Positions 30,481 to 41,990 of a stretch of 64,000 bases of DNA are shown here, piece after piece (position 1 is the stretch's first letter; each line of letters starts with the position of its first letter). A model generated the notes under the pieces. That model was not told the origin of the DNA. It saw only the letters and a program-made list of their open reading frames with translations, and searched no databases. The position numbers were made by a program, and so were the translations under genes. The stretch covers positions 14,756,001 through 14,820,000 of the forward strand of contig NC_080672.1 in the NCBI RefSeq assembly GCF_030247195.1, read 5' to 3'. The stretch comes from Topomyia yanbarensis (lineage: Eukaryota > Arthropoda > Insecta > Diptera > Culicidae).

Positions 30481-33400
30481 TTCTACTGTATCGATTTTGT
30501 TGGTTATTTTCGGCAAATTTGAGACTAAGAGAAACGAAAGCAATGAAATTGAAAGACGGATAGGTATAGACATTAGACCGGTAGCAAAACACCAGGTCCA
30601 TACGTCGGATACCAAATATGAGCTTGAGCGTTTGCATCTGGTTTACTCAGAAGAATTTTTAAGTTTCTATGTGAAAATATACGAAAAATCACCAATGCAA
30701 ACAAAAAAATCGGTAAAAAATCCCAGAATCATCTTGTGCATCCCAAAGTCCACAGATATATAGTTTTAGGTATAAGAAACAACATTACCGAAGACAGAAA
30801 ATTAATCCGAATTTGTAGTAAAAAGATATTTTCACATATATTGATGTGTTGCCTCTCTTTCTCGCACATGCTTAGAATAGAAGATTTTCGAAAATTGTTC
30901 CTAAATTTTTTTAGATATACAGACTTACTGTGGGATTTTTTAGTGAATTTTAAGTTTTTATTTCCGATTTTTCATATAAATGACACAAAAAATCGCATAA
31001 AAAAGATTTCACAGTATGCATCGAAACACAGTTTCTAGCAGATGTTCTGAAAACCGATATTCTACTTGTACCGTATTTTTTCTGGCTACGTACTTTTCTG
31101 GGAAAACAATTCATTTTCTCATTATAGTATTTACATAATTGATACGATCTCGTCCTGACCACCAAGACCTGCGGTAATCTTTATGTATATAAATAGTTAT
31201 GATCGAAATAAGAAATCAATGATCACCAGTTACTCTGCAATAACAATCAATCCTATCCGTCGTGTAAGAACTAAACAGACATGCTTATAGCCATCATCTG
31301 AAGGCACAGCCTACTCCGAACTGTTATTGTTATTTGAAGGCTGATCCGTGTGGTTACAGATACAAAGCAAAACGCGCTTTATTATCGTCCATTTTTACGT
31401 GATAATGGAGACAACATATCTCAGACAAAAAAAATGAGAATCAGTAGATTGTACCTACAAAGTGGTGCGATATCGTATGCTATCTTTTCCAACGCCTCAG
31501 AGCCCCATTGAGCCCTGCTGTTGGTCGGCATCGTCTGTAATGTGTTCTTCTGATCGCCTGCCTGGCATACAAAATCCCTCGCGCAAGCAAGGTAAGGTAT
31601 CGATATCTCGGCCAGCGTGGAAACGAAAGAACTTTCATTCAACTCATTGATTCTGACAGCTGTTTGCCAGGGAGCAAGTCCATCCACCAATCCATCCATC
31701 GGATGGCTTCGATCGGGTCGTTTCAGACAGTCAGCGCAATATCGATGATTATTATTTTCACTCCAACCAGTCGTCAGTCGTCGTCGTGTTCTACAGCTAC
31801 AGCTGGGCGGTGCAGGCGGGAGGAGTCCCACAAGTTCACAAGTTGAACCCAAACCACGAAGGTGGGCAACGCCTTTCTCGGTTTTCATATGTGAATATTA
31901 TGCTTCAATATTTAACGTGTTATTAGACTGTATTATTGAAGCGTATTGAATGTGAAACGTCTGAGGGGAGCCGGTTCCTAGTGGAGGGGGATCACTGTGG
32001 GCATGATACGAACATAAATAATAAATATCGATACTTTCGATGTCTGACTTTTGGGCGGAAAAATGGTCTTGCATCACGAAAGAAAGGCCAGATTGATAAA
32101 AAAAAGTCTGACGTTCTTAAAAGTAATATGACATTTGAAAATACGATGAATAGTAGTGATAATCCGCAGTTTTGAAAAAAATGTGAACCTATGTTTTAAT
32201 AATTTCTTGGCTCTTTCAAGCCATCGATTGATGGTGTGTCCCACGTCAAACTACCGGGCTTCGTTGAATTAGGCAATGAAATTAATACCTATGCGGCGGA
32301 CGTGATGCCGGATTTTCTTTCTTCCAAGTAGGACGCCCGTTCTCAGAATACCCGGTGCGATGATGTCGAGCACTCAGGTGTCAAAATCGATTTCGGTCGT
32401 GATTAGTTCACCACCTTGCGTCATTCGAGCAAGGTGTTCACGCGTCCACCCATCCACTTCCTGAACTGGGAACGATTATTACGTGCTCGAGTCGTACCAT
32501 CGCCATCATCGAGATTGAAGGTGGTTTCGAGGCTGGGGAGCAGTAATATCCTATTGTTCTTCGACAGGTTGCCATCGAGTGGACGTTTTCCCACGTGAAA
32601 GAAACAAAATACACACCTGTAATCAATTTTTATTACAAAACAAGAGGCTTCTTGGAGCGTTCCAATGCATAACGAAGCCTCTGAGCTTTTCGCTAGAAGT
32701 AGGGAAATATTCATAATCCTTGAGAAAACATGACCAAAAGACCATATTGGTTTATGCATATTTCATTGCATGTGCGGCCAAAACTGAATTCAGTAGGCCA
32801 TGCTTCGTTGGATTCGTTGCTTTTCTCTAGCTATCAGAAGACAAAGGTTACTACCGTAGTCTAAAAATACTTAATTCTCCAATCCGTTGGCTTCGTTGCT
32901 TGGTTGGTTGGTTAATCAACGTCACATTCGACGAAAAGTCATAAACCAAACTATGCACCCATTACAACGGAAAGTTACAGAAATTGCTTGTAATTATGTG
33001 CGCTCCCGGCACTTGAATAAAAAATTCATTCCTTACAGTATTAACAGAGGAAATAGAGGAACAAAATACATATTTGGCTTGCGATGACGCTGACGGGACG
33101 ATTCGTCAGGAATGGGGTCATTTAAAACGAAAGAAAGGAATAAACTCCTGGTCATTCATCGGTCATGATTCCGTGGAAAAATTCTACCACCTGGAACAAG
33201 AAAAAGGAGCTCGCTCCCCGGTCGTAGGTTGCTCGGCCCGGTATTACCATTAAGCAGCGCATTTTTTTTTGTTACGTAGCATTCCGGATGGAAACGGACA
33301 GCTATAAACGTTGGGTACAGCCAGCAGTGGTAGTGCTTTATGATCGCTTTCCAGCGAACCCCATCCCATATTGCAGGCAATAGAAAGCAGCTGACCTGGT

Positions 33401-35913
33401 AACAACATGGTCCTCATACGGCGACAAGAATCGCAGGAGCAGCAACAGTGGATTTTATTTTCCAGTTCATCAAAAACTGAAGGAGCTCAACTGGGTGTAG
33501 GAACACAGTAGGCTGGGCGCAGTGCGCTCTGCAGAGTCAGAACTTGACCAGTCATTGGAGGTAGAGTTTTTTCTATTACGTAATGAAAATGGAGCGGCGT
33601 GGTGTAGTGTGGGAAGGTTTCCCGTTGCTCGGTAGGCTATGAATTGCTACGCCGTTTCTAAGATTGGAACAGTTGGGATTTCATATTTAGCGAGTTGAGT
33701 TGTTTGGTTTTACTAAACACGGTTTCGTAACCGTTCACATGACATGACAAACGATTACAGGGTGCTACAAAACAAATAAAATACTGGCGTCTTTTAACGG
33801 AAAAACGCAGTAACTTCGCTTGCACCACATTCAAAAACATCGAATTTACCACAAAATTCAATTTTTAAATGATTTTTAGAGCATATAACAAACAATTGTA
33901 ACTTGGTCCTATAATCTATAAAAAATTTCTCACAAAGAGAAAATTTGATTTTTGTAAATTAGTTGTGGAATTTGCGTTTCAACTTCGTTTCTTCAGAATT
34001 CGACTTCTACTTAGTGACAGGACCAAGGTAGCGTTGGATGTCTCAAGAAGCAAGCAGAGAAGCATAACATATCAACTGGTTTAATGAGTACTTTTAAATT
34101 AAACCAGGAATCAGGAATCAGAGTATATTGGCTTAAATGGCACGTTCCCCGTATGTAGTCGGGGATTTGTGCCTAGCCGTATCTTCACATCATCCAACAC
34201 CTTGACATAGAACGCTCGCCCCCTTCGCGATAATACTAATCTAATCACGCATGTGACATGAGAGAGTTTGCTCCTTTCCTAGATCTGAACCTGTGTACAC
34301 TGAAACATCCATTCACGAATTTTTTTTTTTACGTAATATTCAATTTACGAACTTTTTACGAACTAAATTTGAAATAACGAACTCTTTTTTTAGAAACCAA
34401 GTTGTCTAAGCCCGTCCCAAAAAATACCCATATACTTCGCTAAAAGTTTAATAACTTCATTCAACAAAGTCGGATTGACTAGCAGCAGACTAGCAGTAGT
34501 GGACAATTAAATTATCTATCTTATTTGCATTTACAGTGATAACACGATGCATACAGTGCCACCTAGCGGTGAAAATGCGAGCAAGTTTTCTCAATATAAA
34601 TTGTCGAAAAATCCCATACAAACTTCAGGCACATTGGTCCGCTAGCTAGACTTGTCCGATTTGCTTCAAATTTGGTACAAGTACTCCTGGTGGAACTAGG
34701 AATCGACTAAGGGGTGGGCCGATGGGGGTCATTTTTTTCTTGTCACTCTAGTGGACACTCATAGTAGGCAGGCTTTACAACATTCCTAATGCAAGAGTCA
34801 TTCTAAAGATTCTCAACGCGCTTACCCCACCTTTGCTCTTCAAAAGTTTCGTTCACTGGATAAAGAGCTCCTTGTAGCTGCCAACCCTGGGCTTCAGTAG
34901 ATCGGTGACCTCTCCGTCGATTTCAACTTTGTGAGCGGGCATCTATACGAGACAGTCCTTTATAAAATACTTGTCGACAGTTATGCCATTCGTTTGCTTT
35001 GGAGATATCTTTCTAGATATCCATTTCTGCTGAAGATTTTTTTGTCAGTTCTTTCGAAATCTTGAGAATACTTAGCTGATTATCTTTGATTCTAAAGAAG
35101 ATCGGATAGGGTCCAACTAAGTTTAATTTGTACGATTATTGCGGTGGAGAGATCCTGTTCGACTACCCAGCTGTGAAGTCCGGTATCAGCTGATTTGACT
35201 GGCGTCCCTGTACGTTCGAAGGGATACAGCAAGCGCTTTGTTCATAGTAGACACTTTGCAAGGCTCTGCTATTTCCCAGCTATTTTGGAACAAATCAACA
35301 TGAACATCGCTCCGCGAGCATTGCGCAACAACATTTTTCAACCAGGTTGCTTCAGCGTTCGATTTCAACGTGACTTTTTAGCGACATTTGGACTGATAAA
35401 TAATATCTATTGACAGGGACCAGACATACCGTAGTTGGTGAAACGATTGCCTTATACGCAGTTCACTTGAATTCGATTCCCAACCCCGTACATAGGGTTA
35501 GAGATTTTTCTAACTCGAAAAAAGAGGCGAATGACTCTAAGGATAAAACCTTCGTTTGTTGCTGCACGTTCGCATCGTGTAATAATCGGAGACGACTGAA
35601 AACCTGCATGATGAATGGGCGGTTTGCTCGTTTGAAGTTTTCAGTTGCGTTACTGAATATTGAAAATAAATGCGGCAGAATATGATCAATTTTCATTCAT
35701 TGAATTTGAATATTTGTAACTCTGCCAAATGTACCATATACACTATTTAACGAACTGTAAATATCCTAAGATTTGTTTTTTTAACCAAAAAATTAGTTCT
35801 GTATTTTAGTAGTACCATACACTTGAAAATATCCGAGTGGATAATTACGCACTCGAAATTTTGAACAAACTTATAATTTGAAAACTGTCACGCATGTGTC
35901 TAAAGGCATATAA
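30481..35913. other. Long stretch without a supported gene
   Basis: 30481-31400 is AT-rich with overlapping frames. 31140-31290 has TATATAAATAG and CACCAGTTACTCTGCAATAA, possibly part of an LTR, but no TG...CA boundaries are visible. 31450-31890 and 32220-33650 are GC-richer and non-repetitive here, possibly host sequence. 34310-34480 has T-rich runs. 34550-34740 holds CCCATACAAACTT and CTCTAGTGG words related to the foldback arms at 42-45.5 kb. No frame shows a domain. Confidence 0.4.
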
Positions 35914-36400
35914 AGGGTGCACGGAATCAAATGGCTTCACTTTCATTCCTTATAACTGTATTTCCCGATAAAATTTAAAGTGAAATTAGTTCAATGTCAA
36001 ACTCCGAGCGTGTCGTATCGTTCACTGCTGCTATTCCTCCATCTAAGGAAGTACCGTCTTTACAAATAGACACACTGCGCTAGGTCCAGAGGCCCCGGGA
36101 TCTATCGGTCCCCACGCTTGGGATAAACAGAAAATCAACGAACTTTGCAAAGAGCCAACACAATATTTTAAAACGAAGTCAGATTCGAGCTTCTGTTAGC
36201 GAAGTGAAATATTTATTGAGAAACAAACCGTGACTAGAATTATTTTTTCAGTTTCTTCACATAAGGAACATTGTACTGCTAACGTTCATGCTCATATTAA
36301 CACTGTTGCTATTTCGGTAGTCTTAAAGTGGAGAACGATTCTTGTGAAATACAATTTAGGACGTTCAAAAGTTTGATTTTATCAACCTATTTTTACATAA
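35914..36400 (+). pseudogene. Tc1/mariner-like 5' end fragment
   Basis: TA then AAGGGTGCACGGAATCAAAT repeats the terminus found at 37105 and, inverted, at 46692. About 80 bp in, an ATG opens onto MSNSERVVSFTAAIPPSKE, and a neighbouring frame gives STNFAKSQHNILKRSQIRA, which may be the N-terminal DNA-binding region. Decayed, and no 3' end assigned. Confidence 0.45.
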
Positions 36401-37104
36401 TTTTCTAAGATTATCACTCCAAATTTCGCCCATATACTTATTGGCTGTGGGGCCCACTCATTTGCCATTAATCCGGTAGGATCTGTGGCTCAACACGGTG
36501 AATGAACCTTGTCAACGAGGAGACGTCGTTAGGTATAGCAGATCCAGGCAAGGTCACCCGATGTGTGTTTAAGCTGGCATAGGTCTATATTACATTATCT
36601 GTAACTGATGTTGAATACAATCGTTTACAGTCTTCAGTGACTGAAGTTCGACAGAACAAAACTCATCTCGGTGACTACGCCGTCGATCTCAACTTATTTT
36701 GCAGGTACTTACACGCGGCACACCTTCGAAAAAAGGTCGTCGCTAGGAACGTGATTTGTTTATTGTTGAAGGACTAATTATCACGAATTTTCGAAATTTC
36801 GGTCACAGTCGAATATCGGTGTGCAAGCGTTTTCCTTCTTTTTTGGCGCAGAAGAAAATCACAACGGGCCCGAAGGAGGGACATAGATAGAGATTCAAGC
36901 AGAGGAATCGGTTTTGTTTCAATATCCGTTTGAGTGTGAGGGGAATATTAGCTATGGAAAGCCATTTTAGAATTGAAATGAAGAAAATAGGTCGACGTTC
37001 AAAGCCAGTGAGCTGGATTGGATAAGAAGCCGGTTAGACATTCTACTATAGCAAGTGGTTTTCCAGAATAAGGTTGTAATGATAATGCCTGCTGATAGTA
37101 ACTA
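36401..37104. other. No recognised feature
   Basis: No gene or delimited repeat is seen. Confidence 0.35.
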
Positions 37105-37650
37105 AAGGGTGCACGAAATCAAAATGCGTCACTTTCAAATTGCTGCAAATTTTTTCCATTGAGGATTATCTATTGAAATTTGTGGTGTGTTTAGTTCAAT
37201 GTCTTTTGTTTACATTGTCTAACTTTCACTAACAATTGCGCAGCCATTGCGGAAATAGTTAGAAGATCAGTGACGTAAACAATTTTTGTGCACGTTCGTG
37301 GGAGCTACGAGTATCATTAGCAAGAAACTGTAAAACGGGCCTTTGGAAAATCAATACGGCGAAATAAATGGTTAAATAGATCTCCGTGCTGTGTGAAGGA
37401 TCTCAAGCGTTCAATCCAAGTAATAATTTAAGTTTCATAGCATGCTACAAGTGCGATTTAAGTTTTATGAACGACAATAAAACTTCCATAAAACCTCAAT
37501 GACTACTAGGAAAGAGGAATCCAAACAGTTCAATAAGAAATGCGGTGCGAAAATTGAATTTAACCAAATCTTTATCTGCAAGATGCAGAAAAACGTGCAG
37601 GACTACACACCATAGTGGTTTTTCGCCAAAATCATGCGATCTATTAATTA
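37105..37650 (+). pseudogene. Tc1/mariner transposase N-terminal remnant
   Basis: After the terminal repeat, frames give SLTNNCAAIAEIVRRS-like helix-turn-helix sequence (about 37225-37270) and NAVRKLNLTKSLSARCRKT near 37538-37600, fitting the paired HTH region that binds the inverted repeats. Stops and frameshifts are common. Confidence 0.4.
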
Positions 37651-37752
37651 CGCCCAAATCGTTAGATTTTGGTCAATGATGTCTTCTGAGGAATTTATAG
37701 ACATTACAAGCCTTTTCATATGGTGTTCAGCAAATGATCTTCAGCAAAGTTG

Positions 37753-38247
37753 ATCAGGATTTGAATCACTGACTGCCAAAGGAGACTCCAAATCGAGTGC
37801 GCCTTCTCCTTTTGTTACACCGATTTCACCGCCAAATGTAAATCGCTTCGATATACCAATCAACACACCAAAGCGTCGCAGAGCAAACGATGGGAATTCA
37901 TTTAGCTTCCCCGCCGTAACGAATAATGTAGGTACGAAGGCACCAAATGTGACCAAGACTGTGAATCTCAACCGTCGTGCTGATGATCAGTTGCTTTGGA
38001 TATATCTATCTGTCTTTCATCCGGGTACTACAGAGAACCAGATTGCCTCACTGGTCAGTGAATGCCTCGATCTGTCGAACGTAACACCCAAGGTAGTTAA
38101 ATTAGTACCCAGAGGAAAGGACGTTAGCTCGCTTCAATTTGTGTCATTCAAAGTTGGTATCGATGAAAAATTCAAGGACAAAGCTCTTTCAAATCAATCA
38201 CGGCCATCATGGTGAATTTGAAGATAGCCGCTCAAAACAATTGTTAG
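37753..38247 (+). pseudogene. LINE-C ORF1, C-terminal part
   Basis: Open from about 37753 with NRFDIPINTPKRRRAN, then LLWIYLSVFHPGTTENQI, KVVKLVPRGKD and FVSFKVGI, aligned by eye with the C-terminal domain of LINE-A ORF1. A frameshift/deletion near 38200 removes the segment before the end. In the shifted frame KIAAQNNC ends in TAG at 38245-38247, matching the LINE-A ORF1 terminus. Confidence 0.75.
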
Positions 38248-40830
38248 GTTGACATCGGCAGTACCGTTGGAAAGGAAACCCACGTCGCATATGGAGCCGG
38301 CGATGGAGCCGTCACATTTGGATGTTTAGAGTTGGCAGTCTTAGGACGCACTAAAAACCGCACTTCCCCTTCCGACCCCGCAACTTCCGATCCATCAGCT
38401 GTAACCATCTTTCAATGCTCCGACACGTTTTCAAATCTGTTTGGTCTTCAAGCATCCAGCGTTATCCCATTAGTATGCAGCATTACTCCATCAGGTAACA
38501 TTTGCAGCAATATATGTCCTGCTGAAGCTTTGACTGGTACTGCTCGCCTTTTAAGTAGTGATAACTTCCAGGCGTGTGTGACGTCATCCGATCATCAAAG
38601 CTTTGTCGCTTCATCAGATCTGCTTGGTCTTCAAGGCTGCAGCGTTACACCGTCAGGTGATCATCTTTGAAGTGATGTAGGGGAATTTGAGGAATTGACT
38701 CTTGACGCAGACTTGAATGGTAAACTAACGATTTATTACCAGAACGTCCGAGGCCTTCGCACAAAAATCGACGAAGTTTTCATAGCAATCTCTTCCACCC
38801 ATTAAGATGTAATTGATCTCACCGAGACCTGGTTAGATGATGGAATTAATTCTCGTCAGCTTTTTGGCGATTCATATGCTGTTTATAGGAACGATTGCAG
38901 TTTTGTTAACAACCGTAAATCACGCGGAGGGGACGTACTCCTCGCTGTATCTACTGCATTGAATAGTTTCGTTGATCCAACACCTGTCGATGTTTCGCTT
39001 GAACAGCTGTTCGTTAAACTGAAGTTACATGATCGTTTTGTTAGCATAGGTGTAATTTACTTACCACCAGATCGTAAGAGCGATCTAGTCAGTGCAAACA
39101 ACCATGTGCGATCAATTGATGCTGTTTTTCTTGACTTGAAAGTAATGACTGCACAATATTGTTTGGAGACTACAATCAATCTGTCGCACCAGTAGTCAAC
39201 GTACTTCGCTCTTACATTTCTACCGCTTGCGCTGCGCTATTAGATGGATTCAGCTTCAACTGTCTCACACAAATTAATAACATGGAAAACCGTTATGGTC
39301 GTATCCTGGACTTTGTCTTATTGAATGAGACTGCACTTGCCGACTGTCAGATCCGCGAACCTGCCGAATCCAACTCTGTTATTGATGCAAATCATAGTAG
39401 AAGTTATTATCAGTCTGCCGAAACCTGTTATTTTTGAGGATATCCCGAATGATGTTCCTTCAAGCAGTGTCATTATCCTTCCAGCTGGAAAAGATCAATT
39501 ATGTTTCCTGTATTCAAAAAAAGAGATCGGCGAAATGTTGAAAATTACAGAGGAATTACATCGTTGTGTGCCTGCTCCGAAGTTTTTGAGATCATAATGA
39601 ACGATGTGCTCTCTGCATCCTGCCAAAGCTACATTTCCCTTGATCAACATGGATTCATCCCAAAAAGACCAATCTCCACGATTCTCGCTCAATTCGTGTT
39701 ATTCTGCTTACGTAATATGGACGCTGGTGCTCGGGTTGACCCTGTATATACCGACTTGAAATCAGCATTTGACAGAGTTGATCACGCAATACTTTTGGAA
39801 CGGTTGAAGTTATTAGGAGTGTCTCTTGATCTGATCCGTTGGCTCGAATCATATCTGAGAGATCGAACACTTGTAGTAAAAATTGGATGTGTGTTCTCTG
39901 CCCCTTTTACGAACAACTCGGGTGTTCCCCAAGGAAGTAACTTGGGCCCACTCTTATTCACACTCATTATCAATGATCCAGCCACGGTATTACCTCCTTG
40001 TTGTTGTATATTCTACGCTGATGACGTTAAATTATACATGATCGTCAAGTGCATCAGGGATTGCTTAGCTTTACAACAGCTCTTGGACACTTTCAATGAC
40101 TGGTGCTCCTTAAACTCGCTTACAATTAGTATTCATAAGTGCAGTGTAATATCGTATCATCGCAAGCACAAGCCAATTTCGTACGACCACTGTATTGGAG
40201 ATCAACATTTTGAGCGTGTACGACAAGTGTGTGACCTTGAGTCACTTTGGATTCTGCACTCACTTTCCGACTTCACTTTGACTATATCATTAACAAGGCA
40301 AACCGCCAGATGGGATTCATGTTTAAAATTTCGAATGAATTTAACGACCCTCTTTGTCTTCGCTCACTGCACTGCGCATTGGTACGGTCGATATTGTAAT
40401 CTAACTCCATAATATGGTGTCCATATCAAGCAACATGCATAGCAAGAATTGAAGCCATTCAAAGAAAATTCGTTCGTTATGCATTAAGACGCCTTCCGTG
40501 GCAGGACCCTATTAATCTTCCGCCGTGCGAAGACCGCTGTAGGTCTACACACGCTTGAAACGAGAAGGAGAGTAGCCCAAGCTGTTTTCGTCGCTAAAAT
40601 TCTTCTAGGTGAGTTAGATACGCCGGAATTATTAGGTCAACTCCACATCTATGCACCAGAATGTGTGCTTCGTCACCGAAGCTTTTTTGCTGTTGGAACA
40701 TAGGAACACCCTTTATGGTGGTCATGATCCGATTCGTTTCATGTCTGCCCTATTCAACGATGTGTTTGCGGATTTCGATTTCAACGTGTCATCCACCACT
40801 TTCAAGAACCGGCTGCTAAGGGGTCTCTGA
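38248..40830 (+). pseudogene. LINE-C ORF2, deleted and frameshifted
   Basis: Directly after the ORF1 TAG, the same frame runs to 38670. The endonuclease follows: LTIYYQNVRGLRTKIDEV near 38727, LTETWLDDG, IGVIYLPPDRKSD, and LDGFSFN near 39245. The sequence then jumps from the end of the endonuclease (about 39430) to the RT (WKRSIMFPVFKKRDRRN, about 39490), so roughly 0.75 kb is missing compared with LINE-A. RT motifs: TDLKSAFDRVDH, SGVPQGSNLGPLLF, and YADD near 40016. The C-terminal block continues in other frames to about 40830. Non-functional. Confidence 0.82.
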
Positions 40831-41154
40831 CTTGACAGTTATTTACCGACGATTTTTTAATCTGTAGTTTTATTTGCTGCTTTTCTTTTATATATTTTTT
40901 TTAAACTTTTTCTTTACTTTTTTTGTATTAGCCTGTTCTTTTTACATTTTTTTTCTTTTATTTTTATTGTTAAGTTATTATTGTTATTGTTAAGTTCTGT
41001 ATTGTGTATTCAATTGAAAAGATATGGGGGTTTTTATGCCAAATTCAGAAGAGTTAATGTTTCACTCAAATTGGCTTTTCCCCATCCCCATATTCATTAA
41101 GACCAACTATGTCAGATGATAAATAAAATAAAATAAAATAAAATAAAAAAATAA

Positions 41155-41988
41155 AAAGTTGTAGAGCAAGCTTTTGTCAATAACTTTGCTGAAGACACAA
41201 AGCCTTCTTCTTTAATATCTTCAACATTATTGCTGGTTGTTTTTGAGTGATCCTTTGAAAGCCAATTCATTACTATATTTTTTAAATGTCATTCTGATAA
41301 ATTCAGTATGTTCCGTAAAAAGGTTTGAATTATCAAAATGGACAACTTTATATATTGCAATAACGGCTTACTTGTTTATTTTCTAAATTATTTCGCAATT
41401 TTTTATAAATAATGTATTTTAAATGGTGATTATTTGTTAGCGTGGAAACGGCTGTGTTAACGTCAATAGTATTTTCGGACTACTTATCAACAATTGCTAG
41501 GTTTGTCATTTGCTGCTATGATTTCTGTGATTAATCCTCCTATAAGTGAGATTTTTCAGCTACATTCCTTTTTAGCAGAAAGAACTAACGCTAGCAGCGC
41601 AGAGCTAACGTATTTGGAAAATTTAATGAGATTGCTTTCATGCATATATTTTTTCTAAATACATGAAGGCTCTTATTGTAATGCTTAAGAGGCTGTAGCT
41701 CGTTATATGTGGATGACCCCAGAAGCATTTTTTTACAATATCTTTTCAATTATCATTCCTTCGAATTTCATATATTCTAAGGTATTTCAATCATCAAAAT
41801 ACAGAATTTTTATGAACGTATAATTTTTTATATCTCGAGTATTTTTGAAGATATTGGCCATTTTTTTTAAACAATATTTTTTTTCAAATCATCTATAACT
41901 CTCCTGGAGACAGCGAGAGACAAGTAAACTTTTAAATTTTATAGTTTTGATGCAGCATTTCTAGTTGAAACTAGAGTTGGCTACCCGT
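41155..41988 (+). repeat. Dispersed 'GTTGTAGAGC / CTTTGCTGAAGAC' repeat
   Basis: Non-coding AT-rich repeat with phrases recurring at 37640-37752, 43900-44760, 45600-45870, 56560-57060 and 58560-58800 (TCAATAGTATTTTCGGA, ATTAATCCTCCTATAAGTGA). LINE-C was inserted into it at 37752. Family not identified. Confidence 0.6.
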
Positions 41989-41990
41989 TA

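Larger units (their letters stand above)
37753..41154 (+). mobile_element. LINE-C: 5'-truncated, decayed CR1-like element
   Basis: Related to LINE-A but a separate family (clearly diverged ORF1 and ORF2). It lacks the PHD finger, so it is 5'-truncated, and ends in AAATAAAATAAAATAAAAT. AAAGTTG at 37746-37752 recurs at 41155-41161, a likely 7-bp target duplication; closing the gap restores the common word CAGCAAAGTTGTAGAGC of the surrounding repeat. ORF1 and ORF2 are broken. Confidence 0.85.

Noticed and set aside
31140..31290. Solo LTR with a TATA box
   Set aside because: TATATAAATAG and a conserved-looking tail are visible, but no TG...CA ends, target duplication, primer-binding site or internal domain could be found.
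31421..31888. 155-codon minus-strand frame
   Set aside because: No recognisable domain, overlapping frames on the plus strand, and no repeat or splice context supporting a gene.
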